Part shown: positions 62,988 to 64,000 of the stretch, piece by piece
Position numbering within the stretch: position 1 is the first letter of the stretch
Layout: every line of letters starts with the position of its first letter
Origin: JBCCCJ01 sp039029315
Lineage (GTDB): Bacteria > Bacteroidota > Bacteroidia > J057
Assembly: GCA_039029315.1 (NCBI GenBank)
Contig: JBCCGK010000061.1
Span: 1 to 64,000, forward strand
Length of the DNA: 64,000 nucleotides
Direction of reading: 5' to 3'
Notes under the pieces: generated by a model
What the model saw: the letters and a program-made list of their open reading frames with translations, nothing else
Databases searched by the model: none
Told to the model about the DNA's origin: nothing
Made by a program: the position numbers and the translations under genes

Positions 62988-63003
62988 TGTTCCACGTGGA
63001 ACA
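62988..63003. other. parS-like ParB-binding site
   Basis: TGTTCCACGTGGAACA is a perfect 16-bp palindrome fitting the ParB/Spo0J consensus TGTTNCACGTGNAACA. It sits between mnmG and ybeY. In most bacteria parS sites cluster round oriC and are bound by ParB, which spreads and loads SMC condensin. No parA or parB is in the window. Confidence 0.85.
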
Positions 63004-63033
63004 TTTTCGTGGAGTAGGAGAGAAGTTCCACCG

Positions 63034-63480
63034 TCATATAGGTGAGTCCAAAAAGTCTCTTAATAAAAGGGCTTGATCTTCGAGCAGTCGCATTTGCTCT
63101 TGAGCAGCTTGGCCATGATCATCATGTCCCAATAAATGGAGGATACCATGAATCATAACTCGATGAAGTTCCTCCCCAAAAGGCACTTTCAGATGTGAAG
63201 CATTCTCCTGAACACGATCAATACTGATATAAATCTCTGATTGAATCACCAGATCTTCAGGAGAAGAATAAGGAAACGTCAGAATATCTGTAAAATAATC
63301 ATGGTCAAGGTGTGCTTTGTTCAGCTCAAGAAGGTAGGTATCTGAACAAAAAATGTAAGAAACTGCCCCCGCAGTCTTCCCATTATCAGAAAGAATGCGG
63401 AGAATCCAGTTCCTTACTGAATTCTCCGCAGGGAGTTTGAAGTCAATTTCGTGAACAAAAAACTGAACTGCTGCGTCCAT
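63034..63480 (-). CDS. ybeY: endoribonuclease YbeY (16S rRNA maturation)
   Basis: 148 residues. The zinc motif HGILHLLGHDDH (H-x3-H-x5-H) lies near residue 115, and AHLDHDYFTDILTFPY with the family Asp-Ile-Leu-Thr-Phe-Pro is present. It matures the 16S rRNA 3' end. It starts directly after the stop of the RsbW-like gene (0-bp gap), so the two are co-translated. Confidence 0.94.
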   Translation of the reverse strand: MDAAVQFFVHEIDFKLPAENSVRNWILRILSDNGKTAGAVSYIFCSDTYLLELNKAHLDHDYFTDILTFPYSSPEDLVIQSEIYISIDRVQENASHLKVPFGEELHRVMIHGILHLLGHDDHGQAAQEQMRLLEDQALLLRDFLDSPI

Positions 63481-63909
63481 TCAAATGTTAAATACCATAA
63501 TAACAGTACGACCATCATCTGAAAAAGACAGTTCATCTGCCAAATGCCGCATCAAGAAGACACCTCTACCTCCAATATTTTCAATATTTTCCGGTGCTGT
63601 CGGATCAGCCAATCCCTCGGGATTAAAGCCTTCTCCTTCATCCCTGACAGTAATTTTGAGACGATATTGGTTCTCCATAAATACATCAAGGAATACTTTC
63701 TTTTCAGGGTCTTCCTTATTTCCATGAAGAATGGAGTTGTTTACAGCTTCCGTGACCGCAACCATTACATTGGCGTACACATCTTCTTTGAAAGACAGCT
63801 CGTTGCTAATTTCTTCCAGAAAGACCTCAACAGAGTGAATGACCTCTGGTTTGCTATCGAGCTCCAGTTGCTTTAACATGAGTTTTTGGGGATATGCGCT
63901 ACTACTCAT
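63481..63909 (-). CDS. RsbW-like serine/threonine-kinase-type ATPase
   Basis: 142 residues of the GHKL/HATPase_c_2 type: VTEAVNNSILHGNKEDPEKK (N box), VRDEGEGFNPEGL (G1 box) and NIGGRGVFLMRHLADELSFS (G2 box). It may be an anti-sigma kinase acting with an anti-anti-sigma protein that is not in the window. In Bacteroidota this gene regularly precedes ybeY. It overlaps the upstream partial gene by 8 bp. Confidence 0.9.
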   Translation of the reverse strand: MSSSAYPQKLMLKQLELDSKPEVIHSVEVFLEEISNELSFKEDVYANVMVAVTEAVNNSILHGNKEDPEKKVFLDVFMENQYRLKITVRDEGEGFNPEGLADPTAPENIENIGGRGVFLMRHLADELSFSDDGRTVIMVFNI

Positions 63910-64000
63910 TGGCTCCTTCCAGCTTTTTGTAGTATTGTTCGATTAAAATGATGAAATCACTCGAATATTCCAATTTGTTTGATTTCAGCATCTCCTGACG
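63902..64000 (-). CDS. C-terminus of an unknown protein (partial)
   Basis: The last 32 residues of a protein run from the window edge to a TAG at 63904-63902 (ending IILIEQYYKKLEGANE). It overlaps the start of the RsbW-like gene by 8 bp, so it is the upstream member of the same operon. The family cannot be told from this fragment. Confidence 0.6.
   Translation of the reverse strand, partial: RQEMLKSNKLEYSSDFIILIEQYYKKLEGANE

Noticed and set aside
1..64000. CRISPR array, prophage or integron
   Set aside because: No regular short direct repeats with spacers, no phage structural genes and no integrase were seen.

Overview
The window is chromosomal DNA from a member of the Bacteroidota, probably a gliding or marine Saprospiria- or Cytophagia-like lineage. 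I see two GldN-like type IX secretion proteins, a large secreted protein with a type-B (gliding-motility-associated) C-terminal sorting domain, a TonB-dependent receptor with a carboxypeptidase-regulatory N-domain, and DUF4249, DUF4159, PrcB and LuxC family proteins. A promoter of the TTG-N21-TANNTTTG type typical of this phylum lies in front of mnmG. No rRNA, tRNA, CRISPR array, transposase gene or prophage was found. The exact genus cannot be told from the sequence alone.

Layout. Positions 1-3450 form a worn accessory patch: the 5' end of an off-window gene, small unrecognised ORFs, a multiply frameshifted relic and a gene split by a 161-bp miniature inverted-repeat element. From 3.8 to 11.2 kb lie a D-2-hydroxyacid dehydrogenase, a secreted M28 peptidase, a heptaheme cytochrome with TPRs, an unusual triple-repeat protein ending in a deoxyribosyltransferase/TIR-like domain, a GNAT acetyltransferase and a stand-alone HsdR N-terminal nuclease-like protein. 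From 11.2 to 16.8 kb runs an M16 protease-sbcD-sbcC operon. From 17 to 25 kb are secreted proteins, a DprE2-like SDR and a DUF368 membrane protein. From 25.1 to 28.1 kb, a sigma factor, a membrane anti-sigma-like TPR protein and scpA form one operon. A secreted caspase and a LuxC-like acyl-CoA reductase follow.

From 31.4 to 40.8 kb there are translation genes (gatB, frr, fmt) mixed with psuG, a Dabb protein, alkB, a PrcB-domain lipoprotein, an M48 protease and a CDF cation transporter. From 41.4 to 46.5 kb are the TonB receptor and two gldN paralogues, separated by a tandem pair of strongly structured 108-bp repeats. From 46.6 to 60.8 kb come pgk, a UbiA-type phosphoribosyltransferase, birA, a Tat-exported PLP enzyme, DUF4159, a LOR/SDH-type dehydrogenase, DUF4249, yicC, an MBL hydrolase, a GDPD, a YcaQ glycosylase and a methyltransferase. 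The right end holds mnmG, a perfect 16-bp parS-like palindrome, ybeY and an RsbW-like ATPase, an arrangement that suggests the replication origin may be near.

The most notable non-coding structure is in three layers: two different MITE families (two copies each, 26-30 kb apart), the tandem structured repeats at 44.2-44.45 kb, and a 15-bp interrupted palindrome TTCGCA-N3-TGCGAA that occurs seven times between 44 and 59 kb, often inside coding sequence, and not elsewhere in the window.
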